Virus record (IMG/VR): IMGVR_UViG_3300018412_000060
Location: 1 to 21,385 of that record
Direction: 5' to 3' (one strand)
DNA: 21,385 bases
From: a virus
Shown here: piece by piece, positions 7,064 to 13,796 of the stretch
How the letters are laid out: every line of letters starts with the position of its first letter
Numbering within the stretch: position 1 is the first letter of the stretch
Made by a program: the position numbers and the translations under genes
The notes under the pieces: model-generated
Databases searched by the model: none
What the model was told of the DNA's origin: nothing
What the model saw: only the letters and a program-made list of their open reading frames with translations

Positions 7064-7480
7064 CTAAAAAGGTACATCAGCATCATCAAGAGCACGAAAT
7101 CCATCTGAATCTAAACCCTCAGGTTCATATGTGTTATTTGTTTCAGGAGCCTTATTCTTATCTCCCCATTCTAGGAACTGTACATTTTCGGCAACTATTT
7201 CAGTAATGTATCTCTTTTCTCCTTCAGTAGTCTCGTAGCTCCTATTTTGAATAGAGCCTTTTACTGCTACTAGTCTTCCTTTAACAAGATAGTTAGCACA
7301 GCTTTCGGCCTTCTTACCCCAAACTTGAATCTTAAAAAAATCAGTCTTTTTATTTCCATCATTACCTTGGTATGAGCGGTCAACAGCTATATCAAAATTA
7401 GTAACAGCGTTGCCAGATGAAGGAATGTATCTAAGCTCTGGGTCCCTCGTTAGTCTTCCAATAAGTATCACACTATTCAT
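7064..7480 (-). CDS. ssb: single-stranded DNA-binding protein
   Basis: This 138-residue OB-fold protein begins MNSVILIGRLTRDPELRY, the canonical SSB N-terminus. It continues with FFKIQVWGKKAESCANYLVK (about residues 47-66) and YITEIVAENVQFLE (about 90-103), and ends in DDADVPF, the acidic tip by which SSB recruits replication and repair partners. The linker is shorter than in host SSB. The frame is open four codons further upstream (GTG), but ATG at 7478-7480 has GTGAGG six bases before it and the correct N-terminus, so I use that. It overlaps the end of the upstream 71-residue gene. It would act with RecT, YqaJ and the initiator in replication. Confidence 0.94.
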   Translation of the reverse strand: MNSVILIGRLTRDPELRYIPSSGNAVTNFDIAVDRSYQGNDGNKKTDFFKIQVWGKKAESCANYLVKGRLVAVKGSIQNRSYETTEGEKRYITEIVAENVQFLEWGDKNKAPETNNTYEPEGLDSDGFRALDDADVPF

Positions 7481-7688
7481 TAGATGCCTCACTTTCTAAA
7501 TACAAAGGATGCTTTCCAGAAATGAAAGCTTCACATGTTTCATCAGAATATTCCATAGGATTTATTTTCAATGGTCCATCTTCGAATAAGTACATACATG
7601 AATCCTCAAAGTAATTTATGCATTTATGATTTGTGCAATAAGGCATCTGTTTGTTCAAGCTATCTGCTATTTCATTTTTAGTATGCAT
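7473..7688 (-). CDS. small cysteine-containing phage protein, unknown function
   Basis: This 71-residue protein has ATG at 7686-7688 behind GGAGG. Four cysteines, in CTNHKC (18, 23), SC (31) and TCEAF (52), could bind one zinc ion or iron-sulfur centre; the spacing does not match a family I know. The rest is acidic and aromatic (MYLFEDGPLKINPMEYSDE). It lies directly upstream of ssb, overlapping its start by eight bases, suggesting coupled translation and perhaps a role in DNA metabolism. Confidence 0.65.
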   Translation of the reverse strand: MHTKNEIADSLNKQMPYCTNHKCINYFEDSCMYLFEDGPLKINPMEYSDETCEAFISGKHPLYLESEASNE

Positions 7689-7714
7689 AGAAACCTCCTC
7701 AATGTTAATTTTTG

Positions 7715-8203
7715 TTAATCGATTGCATTTAGTAAATCCGAAATATTAGTTGGGTGTTCGTTTTGCCACTTAACCATTTTGAATAAGTTTGTAAAAGTAA
7801 AATTAGCAGCATATTCAGCACTCCAATAATCATGTACTCTTATAGGCCTATCCTTAAATATTGCTATTTCTTCATCTTTATCTCTTGCAATATATTTATA
7901 TTCCTTATCTATATTCATTAATATAACTCTCTCTACATCTGATAATTCTGGCTTGCGCTCCCAAATTAACTTTAATCCCTGCTTAATAGTTAATATTAAC
8001 TCAAGACTATTGCAATTTTTTATCTCATAAATTTTTACTATATCTAATCTTTCATCAATTTTGTGAGCTAAATTAGGCATAATTGATTCAGCTAGTATAA
8101 AATCTTTAAGAGATACAAATCTATCTCCTATAAATAAAAACATTTTTCCAGAATATCTAATCTCTACTACATGCTTTCCACTTACCAAATCTCTTTTCTC
8201 CAT
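7715..8203 (-). CDS. two-part phage early protein, unknown function
   Basis: This 162-residue protein starts ATG at 8201-8203 behind AGGAGG. The C-terminal about 75 residues, LSDVERVILMNIDKEYKYIA then RDKDEEIAIF, a W, FTNLFKMVKW and PTNISDLL, follow a pattern I recognise as recurrent in Firmicute phage early regions ('Y.YIARD......F...P......W......F..LF....W....P..I.DLL'). It has no assigned function. The N-terminal about 60 residues (SGKHVVEIRYSGKMFLFIGD) look like a small beta-barrel module often found alone in such phages, so this may be a fusion of two small phage modules. It is soluble, without a signal peptide or membrane segment. Confidence 0.65.
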   Translation of the reverse strand: MEKRDLVSGKHVVEIRYSGKMFLFIGDRFVSLKDFILAESIMPNLAHKIDERLDIVKIYEIKNCNSLELILTIKQGLKLIWERKPELSDVERVILMNIDKEYKYIARDKDEEIAIFKDRPIRVHDYWSAEYAANFTFTNLFKMVKWQNEHPTNISDLLNAID

Positions 8204-8235
8204 CTTTATTCCTCCTTTGTATTTTGGTTATTGCT

Positions 8236-8385
8236 TTACTCTTCCTCTTCTATAACATAAAATTCTTTCTTACACTCTTCACATCTGTGTTTTGCCTTTA
8301 AAGGCTTATAGGATATATTATCGCTTCCACAAAAAGGACAATTTTCAACATGATCAGCAGTGTACCCTTCAACATAGAAATTCAT
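8236..8385 (-). CDS. small zinc-ribbon protein
   Basis: A 49-codon minus-strand frame runs from ATG at 8383-8385 (GAGGG six bases upstream) to TAA at 8236-8238. The product begins MNFYVEGYTADHVENCPFCG, then KHRCEECKKEFYV and an acidic end. Two CxxC pairs (residues 16-19 and 35-38) form a classic rubredoxin-like zinc ribbon. Such small ribbons are common in phage early operons, where they probably mediate protein or nucleic acid contacts, but no function is established. Confidence 0.7.
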   Translation of the reverse strand: MNFYVEGYTADHVENCPFCGSDNISYKPLKAKHRCEECKKEFYVIEEEE

Positions 8386-8418
8386 TATTTTCCCTCGCTT
8401 TTTGGTTATATTGCGTTA

Positions 8419-8610
8419 TTACAATTTTAATAATTTCTCACTTATTAATGAATCATCTGCTATCACATATTTATAACCTTTGCTTGATAACAATTGTTGT
8501 ATCAATGCTTTTATCTCTGCTTCTTCATTTATTTGCTCTAAAGCATTATCATTTTTGAAAAGATAAGAAATTAATAAATTACCTTTTCCGTCTCCATTAG
8601 TAGAGCTCAC
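8419..8610 (-). CDS. small phage protein, unknown function
   Basis: This 63-residue protein starts at GTG (8608-8610), seven bases after GGAGG that lies in the end of the upstream DUF551 gene. No family is recognised. A glycine/serine start (SSTNGDGKGNLL) precedes two amphipathic helices (LEQINEEAEIKALIQQLL and the C-terminal SLISEKLLKL). No cysteines or membrane segment. The spacing and Shine-Dalgarno sequence support translation; function open. Confidence 0.55.
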   Translation of the reverse strand: MSSTNGDGKGNLLISYLFKNDNALEQINEEAEIKALIQQLLSSKGYKYVIADDSLISEKLLKL

Positions 8611-8612
8611 TA

Positions 8613-8993
8613 TTATTCCTCCTCTAAATATTCGTCCATTTCGCTTTCGACATAATGTTTTCCCATATAGTCACATACTCCAAGGTTTTTAAAATCTTCT
8701 TCAGTAAGAATGTGCTCTCTATAGCCTTTTCCATCCTCTGCGTCCCAATATCCCAAGGAATAAATTTTGAAAGGTCTTGGCATTGGCATCCAAGCAACCA
8801 CTGGATTTTCAGTAAGCTCTTCTTTTTTCGTTCCCTCAAGTCTAAAAAAGTTTTCGTTGGCTCCACCCCACCACATTTCAAGAACACATCCATTTTTTAA
8901 TGTCGCTATAACCGCTTGGTGATTATAAAGAATCCCATCTTTACAATATTTTTCTGGCAATTTCTCAGTTACTGGTATCCAATTCATCTCCAT
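8613..8993 (-). CDS. DUF551 domain protein
   Basis: This 126-residue protein has the DUF551 layout: N-terminal MNWIPVTEKLPEKY (WIPV.E.LP), a strand with AVIATLKNG (about residues 27-35), EMWWGG, and the signature VVAWMPMPRPFK (about 64-75). DUF551 domains are frequent in phages and prophages, with no known biochemical activity. About 50 residues follow the domain, rich in acidic and aromatic residues (LGYWDAEDGKGYREHILTEE). The start is the first ATG (8991-8993), overlapping the TAA of the upstream gene, with GAGGGAG just before it. Confidence 0.8.
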   Translation of the reverse strand: MEMNWIPVTEKLPEKYCKDGILYNHQAVIATLKNGCVLEMWWGGANENFFRLEGTKKEELTENPVVAWMPMPRPFKIYSLGYWDAEDGKGYREHILTEEDFKNLGVCDYMGKHYVESEMDEYLEEE

Positions 8994-9391
8994 TACTCTC
9001 CCTCGCTTTCTTTTCCAGTTTCAAGATTATACTTACTAATTTTCATAAACTTTCCAAAGCTAGGACTATTATTAGTTTCCACTAGCCAATCAATTAAAAC
9101 TTTGTTTAATCTCTCTTCTAATATCTCTTCTTGTTCTTTTTTGAGTCCATCAAGCCAACCTTCGCAACATTCTCCACATTCTTCGTATGCTTGTTCTCGC
9201 ACGCTGTCTATTAAATAATCAGCATAAACTATAGGTTTATAAGGCTCTGCTTCCCCTATAAAGACATGATTCTCTGCTATTTCTCTATCTTTTTTTTCCC
9301 ATTTGGCTTCTTCTATGCAATCCTCAATCGTTGGGCAAGAGTTTTGCCAAACTTCCTCATGCTCGTTAAAGTTCCAAAAGTATTTATTCAT
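8993..9391 (-). CDS. conserved-type phage early protein, unknown function
   Basis: This 132-residue acidic protein starts ATG at 9389-9391 behind AAGGAGG. It begins MNKYFWNFNEHEEVWQNSCP and has FIGEAEPYKPIVYADYLIDS (about residues 44-63), a helix with YEECGECCEGWLDGLKKE (about 69-86) and a final FGKFMKISKYNLETGK. Similar small proteins ('GEAEPY.P.V.AD..ID') occur in other Firmicute prophages, but I know no function. Three close cysteines (C72, C75, C76) could bind metal. Confidence 0.6.
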   Translation of the reverse strand: MNKYFWNFNEHEEVWQNSCPTIEDCIEEAKWEKKDREIAENHVFIGEAEPYKPIVYADYLIDSVREQAYEECGECCEGWLDGLKKEQEEILEERLNKVLIDWLVETNNSPSFGKFMKISKYNLETGKESEGE

Positions 9392-9420
9392 ACATTTTCC
9401 TCCTTCTCAATATCAACCTA

Positions 9421-9597
9421 TTACGAAACTTTTGAGCTTAGTTCTTTCCACTTCTTAAGCTGTGCAGCTACTTTATCTTTTACTGCCTGCTCAGTAGGTC
9501 CATATATCATCTTTATATCTGGATAGTTAACATGTGGATTTCTTAGTACAAAATAATATCTATCTTTCTTTGTGGTAGTATCTTTTTTAATTTCCAT
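9421..9597 (-). CDS. small lysine-rich phage protein, unknown function
   Basis: A 58-codon minus-strand frame runs from ATG at 9595-9597, behind GGAGGG, to TAA at 9421-9423. The product begins MEIKKDTTTKKDRYYFVLRN, continues PHVNYPDIKMIYGPTEQAV and ends in a basic helix (KDKVAAQLKKWKELSSKVS). The first half looks like two short strands, the second a helix. No family recognised. Part of the early operon. Confidence 0.6.
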   Translation of the reverse strand: MEIKKDTTTKKDRYYFVLRNPHVNYPDIKMIYGPTEQAVKDKVAAQLKKWKELSSKVS

Positions 9598-9627
9598 ATA
9601 AACCCTCCTACTAAAATTTCATTCTCC

Positions 9628-9648
9628 TTTGATGGTCGTTTGATGGTC
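9628..9648. repeat. two GACCATCAAA direct repeats, possible outlying iterons
   Basis: On the minus strand GACCATCAAA occurs twice (9639-9648 and 9628-9637) with an exact 11-bp period, in a short non-coding gap. The GACCA core and the 11-bp period are the same as in the six-unit array at 10217-10282 inside the initiator gene. Confidence 0.7.
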
Positions 9649-9658
9649 ATTTGTATTA

Positions 9659-9781
9659 TCAATTTAATCTATTAATAGCTGATAAATAAGCTTTCCCTGC
9701 CTGAATTGCTTTATCTAGCGGTAAATTCTTCTTAAAATACAGTTTGTCTATATATCTAAGTGCCTTATCTAAATTACTCAT
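9659..9781 (-). CDS. 40-residue phage protein, unknown function
   Basis: The ATG at 9779-9781 overlaps the TGA of the DnaD-type gene (ATGA), so translation is probably coupled. The frame ends TGA at 9659-9661. The product begins MSNLDKALRYIDKLYFKKN and ends LDKAIQAGKAYLSAINRLN: two short amphipathic basic helices, no motif. Small proteins after a phage initiator sometimes help load the helicase; here that is only a positional guess. Confidence 0.55.
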   Translation of the reverse strand: MSNLDKALRYIDKLYFKKNLPLDKAIQAGKAYLSAINRLN

Positions 9782-10614
9782 ATAGAATCCTCACTCCTTG
9801 AACGATCTCTTTTATTTATAAGCAGGTTCTCTAAGTCATCATTACTAACTGATTTATATGCTCCCTGCAAATTTTGATTATTTTTATTCTTTGCTTTATC
9901 TGAAGCTCCATTATTCATATAGGTTCCTTCAAGAACTTTTAAGAAGTTATTAGGCTTAATAAACCAATCAAAAGTAATTATCCAACCACTTTGGCTTTGT
10001 CCTAAAAGGAATGGACAATGTTTAATGGTTTCTATTGCTTTAATAACTTCGGATTCTCCATATTCTCTGACCCTAACATTTAGTAACTTAAATCTATTTG
10101 TATTAGGTTTAATTGATTTAATTTGAGTTAGCTTTAAATCATTCCATGCATCGATAATATTTTGCATAGAGTACTCTATATCTTTATTATTTACATTATT
10201 ATCATTATTTACATTATTGATTGTGTCTTTTTGTGGTCTTTTTGTGGTCTCCGTATGGTCTTTTTGTGGTCTCTGTGTGGTCTCTCCATCTTGGTAATCG
10301 TTGTAGTTTACTATTGTTAAAGTGGTCTTTTTTTTGTCACTTTTTTTCAAAATCATTTTGTCTTCTTCCAATAAATTTAAAAAGTTTCTAACTTTAGCTT
10401 TTGACCATCTCCATCTATCCATGAGTTTTAATTCAGATGTAATAAAACTGCCTCTTTTAACTTCAACCAATTCCTTGCCTAGCAGAAACCTATTATCTTT
10501 ATGGCTGGCCATCATTATCATGTCAATCCATGCTTCATATTTACTAAATACTCTTCGTTCTTGATACAACCAATGTTCTTGTATACTTCTGTGTAAACTA
10601 ATCCATCCTTCCAG
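9778..10614 (-). CDS. DnaD-type phage replication initiator (replisome organiser)
   Basis: From the chosen start the protein has 278 residues. The N-terminal about 105 residues (EGWISLHRSIQEHWLYQERR, GSFITSELKLMDRWRWSKAK, ending VNYNDYQ) form the winged-helix origin-binding domain of phage replisome organisers. A low-complexity linker follows, with an 11-residue near-repeat (TTQRPQKD, TTKRPQKD) and an Asn/Val run. The C-terminal domain (IIDAWNDL, then SGWIITFDWFIKPNNFLKVL) is a DnaD/phage replication-like helicase-recruiting module. The frame opens at GTG 10621-10623, but that codon overlaps the AGGAGG itself. CTG at 10612-10614 is eight bases after it and gives the usual MEGWISLHR start, so I infer a CTG start. 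The linker DNA carries the iteron array, as in lambda O. It lies between recT and a 40-residue gene. Confidence 0.85.
   Translation of the reverse strand: MEGWISLHRSIQEHWLYQERRVFSKYEAWIDMIMMASHKDNRFLLGKELVEVKRGSFITSELKLMDRWRWSKAKVRNFLNLLEEDKMILKKSDKKKTTLTIVNYNDYQDGETTQRPQKDHTETTKRPQKDTINNVNNDNNVNNKDIEYSMQNIIDAWNDLKLTQIKSIKPNTNRFKLLNVRVREYGESEVIKAIETIKHCPFLLGQSQSGWIITFDWFIKPNNFLKVLEGTYMNNGASDKAKNKNNQNLQGAYKSVSNDDLENLLINKRDRSRSEDSI
10184..10218. repeat. AT-rich duplicated segment next to the iterons, candidate unwinding element
   Basis: The 15-base word ATTATTTACATTATT (plus strand) occurs at 10186-10200 and again at 10204-10218, period 18, almost without G or C. It encodes the Asn/Val-rich linker (NNVNNDNNVNN) but directly adjoins the 11-bp iterons, the layout of iteron origins with an AT-rich melting region. 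Confidence 0.6.
10217..10282. other. candidate replication origin: six 11-bp iterons inside the initiator gene
   Basis: On the minus strand the core GACCA recurs at exact 11-base steps (first bases 10282, 10271, 10260, 10249, 10238, with a degenerate sixth GACAC at 10227). Three units are identical (GACCACAAAAA) and two others differ by a few bases. Since 11 is not a multiple of three, the period cannot come from codon repetition alone; it points to selection at DNA level for initiator binding on one helix face. Confidence 0.75.
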
Positions 10615-10622
10615 GGTATTCA

Positions 10623-10651
10623 CCTCCTTTTAAGGGAGGATAAACCTCCCT
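10623..10651 (-). promoter_or_regulatory. alternative hairpins covering the initiator ribosome binding site
   Basis: On the minus strand AGGGAGG (10645-10651) can pair with CCTCCCT (10633-10639) across a 5-base loop. Alternatively CCTCC from the same arm can pair with the GGAGG of the Shine-Dalgarno sequence (10623-10628) across CTTAAAA. The two pairings exclude each other. No U-run follows, so this is not an intrinsic terminator; it may set translation of the initiator. Confidence 0.5.
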
Positions 10652-10657
10652 GTCAGT

Positions 10658-11509
10658 TTATTTAGTTTCTTCTTGATTTATAACTTCATAATCAGTTTCT
10701 TCAGCTTCAAATACATTTTGATTTTCTATTTCTATATCTTCACCAACAACAGTCTTAACTGTAGTAATCGTAGTATCTTGAACAACTTGTTTTGCAAATT
10801 CTGCTTTAATTGGAGCATACTTTAATACCTTTTTCAAAACTGTTTTCTTTGCCATTTCATCATAATTTTTACTCCAAGGTGTTTTATCATTTCCAAATGA
10901 TTTTGAATATTTTTTAGCATGATTTTCTATATCTGACTTTGACATAACCTCAAAACCAAAACCTCCATTTGTAAGTTTAAATACTGCATAATAAGCTATT
11001 ACTTCTCCTCTGTTACCACTAGCAGGTTTATGTTTAAGAACTGGCTCAAGACCAAATTCATATTCAAAATCATCATTTTCAAATACTTCTTTAGCATAAA
11101 TATTTGTAAATTCTCCACTTCTATAAGCAAGTTCAATAAGCCCTTTGTATCCTATTTGAAATTGAACTTCTGAAATTTTTACATATTCTCCATTAATTTT
11201 CCTATTATTATCAAAAGGTATTAGATAAGCTTGTCCAAGTGGTGTATTTGGTTCAAGTCCTAGCTGAGCAGCATTCATAAGGGCACCTATAAAACTTTGA
11301 GGAGTACATTCAGCAAGCTTAGGGTTTACTGATATAGCTGTAAGAGCAATTCTGCTAAATCGTTCTGCTGTAATTACGCTTGGTAGGGCTTTTTTAAAAG
11401 CTGGCTCCATAACCTTAATCCAGTCTTTAATTGTCTGAGGCTCTTTATTTTTATTATCTGTCACACTATTATTTGCTTTCTTTGCAAGTTCATTTTTTAA
11501 ATTTGACAT
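10658..11509 (-). CDS. recT: RecT-family single-strand annealing protein
   Basis: This 283-residue protein anneals complementary single strands and promotes strand invasion together with the YqaJ nuclease encoded just upstream. The typical RecT stretches are visible: LPSVITAERFSRIALTAIS (about residues 44-62), AECTPQSFIGALMNAAQLGL (about 70-89), PLGQAYLIPF, VQFQIGYKGLIELAYRSGEF (about 117-136) and WSKNYDEMAKKTVLKKVLKY (about 211-230). The C-terminus is acidic. The frame is open five codons further upstream, but ATG at 11507-11509 lies eight bases after GGAGG and gives the family start MSNLKNELAKKAN, so I use it. The upstream gene ends only 15 bases away, so the pair is co-translated. Confidence 0.95.
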   Translation of the reverse strand: MSNLKNELAKKANNSVTDNKNKEPQTIKDWIKVMEPAFKKALPSVITAERFSRIALTAISVNPKLAECTPQSFIGALMNAAQLGLEPNTPLGQAYLIPFDNNRKINGEYVKISEVQFQIGYKGLIELAYRSGEFTNIYAKEVFENDDFEYEFGLEPVLKHKPASGNRGEVIAYYAVFKLTNGGFGFEVMSKSDIENHAKKYSKSFGNDKTPWSKNYDEMAKKTVLKKVLKYAPIKAEFAKQVVQDTTITTVKTVVGEDIEIENQNVFEAEETDYEVINQEETK

Positions 11510-11524
11510 ATTATCATCCTCCAT

Positions 11525-12457
11525 TTATTTAATTTGAAATCTTCTACTTGAAGATTTATTAGTGTATTTTTCATATATGTTAGGTAGTTCAGCTTTTAAC
11601 TTCTTAGAATCTAATCTATTTGATTCAACTGTTTTCCAAATCACTGTCCTATCAGATATAATTGCTTTTTCCGCTTCTTTCATTTGCATTTGAATATCTT
11701 GCTTAATAAGTTCCTGTTCTTTTTCTAAAGTCTTAATAAGCTCATTTATTTGGTCATATCTATTAACCATCTCTACATATTCATTCTTATCTATCACAAC
11801 AGTCTCACTTGCATCACTATCTGGATACATCATCTTTATTAAATCAGAAGCATCACTTGATCCATCAGGAGCTGGCATCTCATTTTTCAATATATGATTC
11901 TCATAGAAATCTTTTTCTATATTTATGAGATAATTTATAATCTCTTCATCTCTTTTAATTTCATGTATAGAAACTGCTTCATTTCCAATCAGTGCTGCAA
12001 TATACCACTTATCTAGGCCAGTAACAGCCATATAATGATGGCATTGTAATTCATACATTGGTGGAATACCTTCTTCCCACTGCTTTTTAGCATATGAATT
12101 AGTAACCTTACACTCAAGTCCAGCACTTTCGCCTACTACTAATCTATCTACATTTGCAAGCATCCATTCATGTTCTGGATGCTGAAGTATAGCATTTCTT
12201 TTTCTTACTTTCTTACCTAGCATTTCTTCAAATCTTTTAGCTACATAGTCCTCTAAATCCCTTCCTATTCTCATTCTTTCAGAATCTATAGGTTCGCACT
12301 TAGGCTCAGTCTTATCAATAAAGACTGAAATAGCACTTTTAAAAGGACTAAGTCCTGCTATGGCTGCAGCATCACTACCCCCTATTCCTTTTTTTCTATA
12401 CTCAAGCCACTGCTCATAATTTAAATCTAGAGTTTGAATTAGTACCTTAGCTATCAT
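11525..12457 (-). CDS. yqaJ: YqaJ-family viral recombinase (lambda exonuclease-like)
   Basis: This 310-residue protein should be a 5'-3' double-strand DNA exonuclease that makes the single strands used by RecT. YqaJ signatures are EYRKKGIGGSDAAAIAGLSP (residues about 19-38), RIGRDLEDYVAKRFEE (about 63-78), and the PD-(D/E)xK core MLANVDRLV (the D) with GLECKV (the E.K) around residues 98-117. These are followed by PMYELQCHHYMAVTG. The C-terminal part (about 225-285) is a coiled coil (YDQINELIKTLEKEQELIKQ) ending in a basic strand. The start ATG at 12455-12457 overlaps the TAA of the upstream gene; GGAG lies ten bases before it. Full length for the family. Confidence 0.94.
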   Translation of the reverse strand: MIAKVLIQTLDLNYEQWLEYRKKGIGGSDAAAIAGLSPFKSAISVFIDKTEPKCEPIDSERMRIGRDLEDYVAKRFEEMLGKKVRKRNAILQHPEHEWMLANVDRLVVGESAGLECKVTNSYAKKQWEEGIPPMYELQCHHYMAVTGLDKWYIAALIGNEAVSIHEIKRDEEIINYLINIEKDFYENHILKNEMPAPDGSSDASDLIKMMYPDSDASETVVIDKNEYVEMVNRYDQINELIKTLEKEQELIKQDIQMQMKEAEKAIISDRTVIWKTVESNRLDSKKLKAELPNIYEKYTNKSSSRRFQIK

Positions 12458-12582
12458 TACTCATCATCTCCTTCATCTTCTGTATCATCTTCATATGAAT
12501 CATCAAAATAATCGTATCCATTTATTTTCTTGTAATTGTCTAAGCAATATTGGTTATACATTTCATCAAGATTTTGGTTCAT
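12457..12582 (-). CDS. small acidic phage protein, unknown function
   Basis: The frame is open to 12654, but the start with a proper Shine-Dalgarno sequence (GGAGG, eight bases) is ATG at 12580-12582. It gives a 41-residue protein beginning MNQNLDEMYNQYCLDNYKK and ending in a strongly acidic stretch (DDSYEDDTEDEGDDE). The upstream part of the open frame overlaps the end of a different broken gene. No family recognised. Acidic tails of this kind can mimic DNA or bind SSB-type proteins; I cannot say more. Confidence 0.55.
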   Translation of the reverse strand: MNQNLDEMYNQYCLDNYKKINGYDYFDDSYEDDTEDEGDDE

Positions 12583-12613
12583 TTTATATTCCTCCTGTAT
12601 TTGTAATTTATGT

Positions 12614-12747
12614 TTAGGCCCAAGTACCGTTTTCATAGTAGTGGTACCATTCACAGTTTCTAAGTCTTACGCAAACTGTATTATTTTCATCTATCCAACC
12701 TTTATTTCTCTAAGTTCTTTTAAAATTTCAGCTAATAATTTTTTCAT
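12614..12747 (-). pseudogene. small phage gene split by a -1 frameshift
   Basis: An ATG at 12745-12747 with AAGGAGA upstream opens a frame MKKLLAEILKELREIKVG that stops at TAG 12691-12693. The -1 frame continues with protein-like sequence, GWIDENNTVCVRLRNCEWYH then YYENGTWA, to TAA at 12614-12616. That frame has no start codon of its own after an in-frame TAG. Joined, they would give an about 45-residue protein. Either the gene is broken by a one-base change, or the ribosome shifts near AAATAAAGG; no strong slippery heptamer is seen, so I favour a broken gene or sequence error. Confidence 0.5.
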
Positions 12748-12765
12748 TTCTATTCTCCTTTCAAA

Positions 12766-12951
12766 TTATTGCAAGAATTCGATTATTTTTTTATTCTCAT
12801 AATCGAATATCACGCCTCTTGTATTAAATGCCATTCCGTTATTCAACCAGTGCATATATTCCTGCTCAGATTCAAAATTTATAATTACCACCTTTTCTCC
12901 ACTAAGAATTTCAACTCGAAATTTGTTGTAGCCAACCACATCCCCTATCAT
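12766..12951 (-). CDS. small phage protein, unknown function
   Basis: This 61-residue protein starts ATG at 12949-12951 behind GGAGGG. It looks like a compact beta-rich fold: KFRVEILSGEKVVIINFESE, then YMHWLNNGMAFNTRGVIFDY and a basic helical end. No cysteines, no membrane segment, no recognised family. It follows the antirepressor gene by 16 bases in the early operon. Confidence 0.6.
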   Translation of the reverse strand: MIGDVVGYNKFRVEILSGEKVVIINFESEQEYMHWLNNGMAFNTRGVIFDYENKKIIEFLQ

Positions 12952-12967
12952 TTAAATCCCTCCTCTC

Positions 12968-13774
12968 TTAATTCAATTCAGTAGTAGAATAAGCTAGAAT
13001 TTCATCATTAAACACAACTTCTGTATCTTCTCTTTCAATCATTGGAATTATGCCTTTAGTTTTCAGTAGCTCATATAAGAACAATCTTCCTTTTTGGGTC
13101 CAATACATATGAGATTTACTACCTACTGTCCCATCACTTTTAGAATAAGGATGTGTCTTAGTTGATGTGTATCCTTTATCTTGAAATTTTGAGTAAAGGA
13201 ACCATACACCACTTTGATTAAACTGAACTCCCATACCTGCTAGTTTCTTATTCAGAGCAGTAGCACTCATACCATAATCCTTAGCAATCATAGTTGTTGA
13301 TAATAAATCTTTACACTGCAGAACCAAATCATAGTAAGTAGCTTTAGGCTGAAGTTCTGCTATCTGTTGGTCTTTAATCTTGTTTTCTAACATTAGTTTT
13401 TGTGTTTCCTCTGCTTTATCTGCCAATGCTCTAAGTGCTGATGGATAATCTTGAGGTAACTGATTTAAAAGTTTATTCTCTAGCTTGTCTATATAGGCAA
13501 TTACCGCTTTCCTTACAAACTTTGATTCTCTAACTAAGACCTGTCTTGATTGGGATAAATTTAGGATATACATTGGATATTGTTGTCTATTCTGAGGATG
13601 TGTATATTGGGCTTCCAAAATATTTTGGAGACCTATTTCTTCTTCAAATTCATCCCTTATTATTCCTAGCATAGTGTCATGTCTTAATGGAGTCTTATTG
13701 CCTTCTTGTTCCCTGTACTGGTTAATTAGGTCTACCAATTCCAAACTTGTGAAATTATCTTTGTTCATTAACAT
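12968..13774 (-). CDS. phage antirepressor, Rha-like N-terminus with KilAC/ANT C-terminus
   Basis: This 268-residue protein has two domains. Residues about 5-95 (NKDNFTSLELVDLINQYREQ, RHDTMLGIIRDEFEE, YPMYILNLSQSRQVLVRES) fit a Rha-type regulatory domain. Residues about 140-250, starting LQPKATYYDLVL, with LLSTTMIAKDYGMSATALNK, GVWFLYSKFQDKGYTSTKTH and YWTQKGRLFLYELL, are the KilAC/ANT antirepressor domain. Antirepressors bind phage repressors or host regulators and push the phage to lysis. Being the second gene after the early promoter fits that. The frame opens with TTG, but ATG at 13772-13774 has GAGGAG eight bases before it. A coiled stretch (LADKAEETQKLMLENKIKDQ) links the two domains. 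Confidence 0.88.
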   Translation of the reverse strand: MLMNKDNFTSLELVDLINQYREQEGNKTPLRHDTMLGIIRDEFEEEIGLQNILEAQYTHPQNRQQYPMYILNLSQSRQVLVRESKFVRKAVIAYIDKLENKLLNQLPQDYPSALRALADKAEETQKLMLENKIKDQQIAELQPKATYYDLVLQCKDLLSTTMIAKDYGMSATALNKKLAGMGVQFNQSGVWFLYSKFQDKGYTSTKTHPYSKSDGTVGSKSHMYWTQKGRLFLYELLKTKGIIPMIEREDTEVVFNDEILAYSTTELN

Positions 13775-13796
13775 TTTCAAAGCTCCTCTCTAATTT

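Noticed and set aside
8292-8558. Plus-strand frame opposite two small early genes
   Set aside because: Antisense to the zinc ribbon and its neighbour, both with good ribosome binding sites; the product looks random.
8624-8893. 89-codon minus-strand frame overlapping the DUF551 gene
   Set aside because: Out of frame within a gene whose DUF551 signature is clear.
9266-9526. Plus-strand 86-codon frame
   Set aside because: Antisense shadow of the two minus-strand early genes, without start signals.
9543-9649. Minus-strand frame beginning MTIKRPSKENEILVGG across the GACCA repeat pair
   Set aside because: No Shine-Dalgarno sequence, and it overlaps the start of the supported gene at 9421-9597 in another frame.
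10217-10282. CRISPR array reading of the 11-bp repeats
   Set aside because: Units are tandem with no spacers, far shorter than CRISPR repeats, and no cas genes are present.
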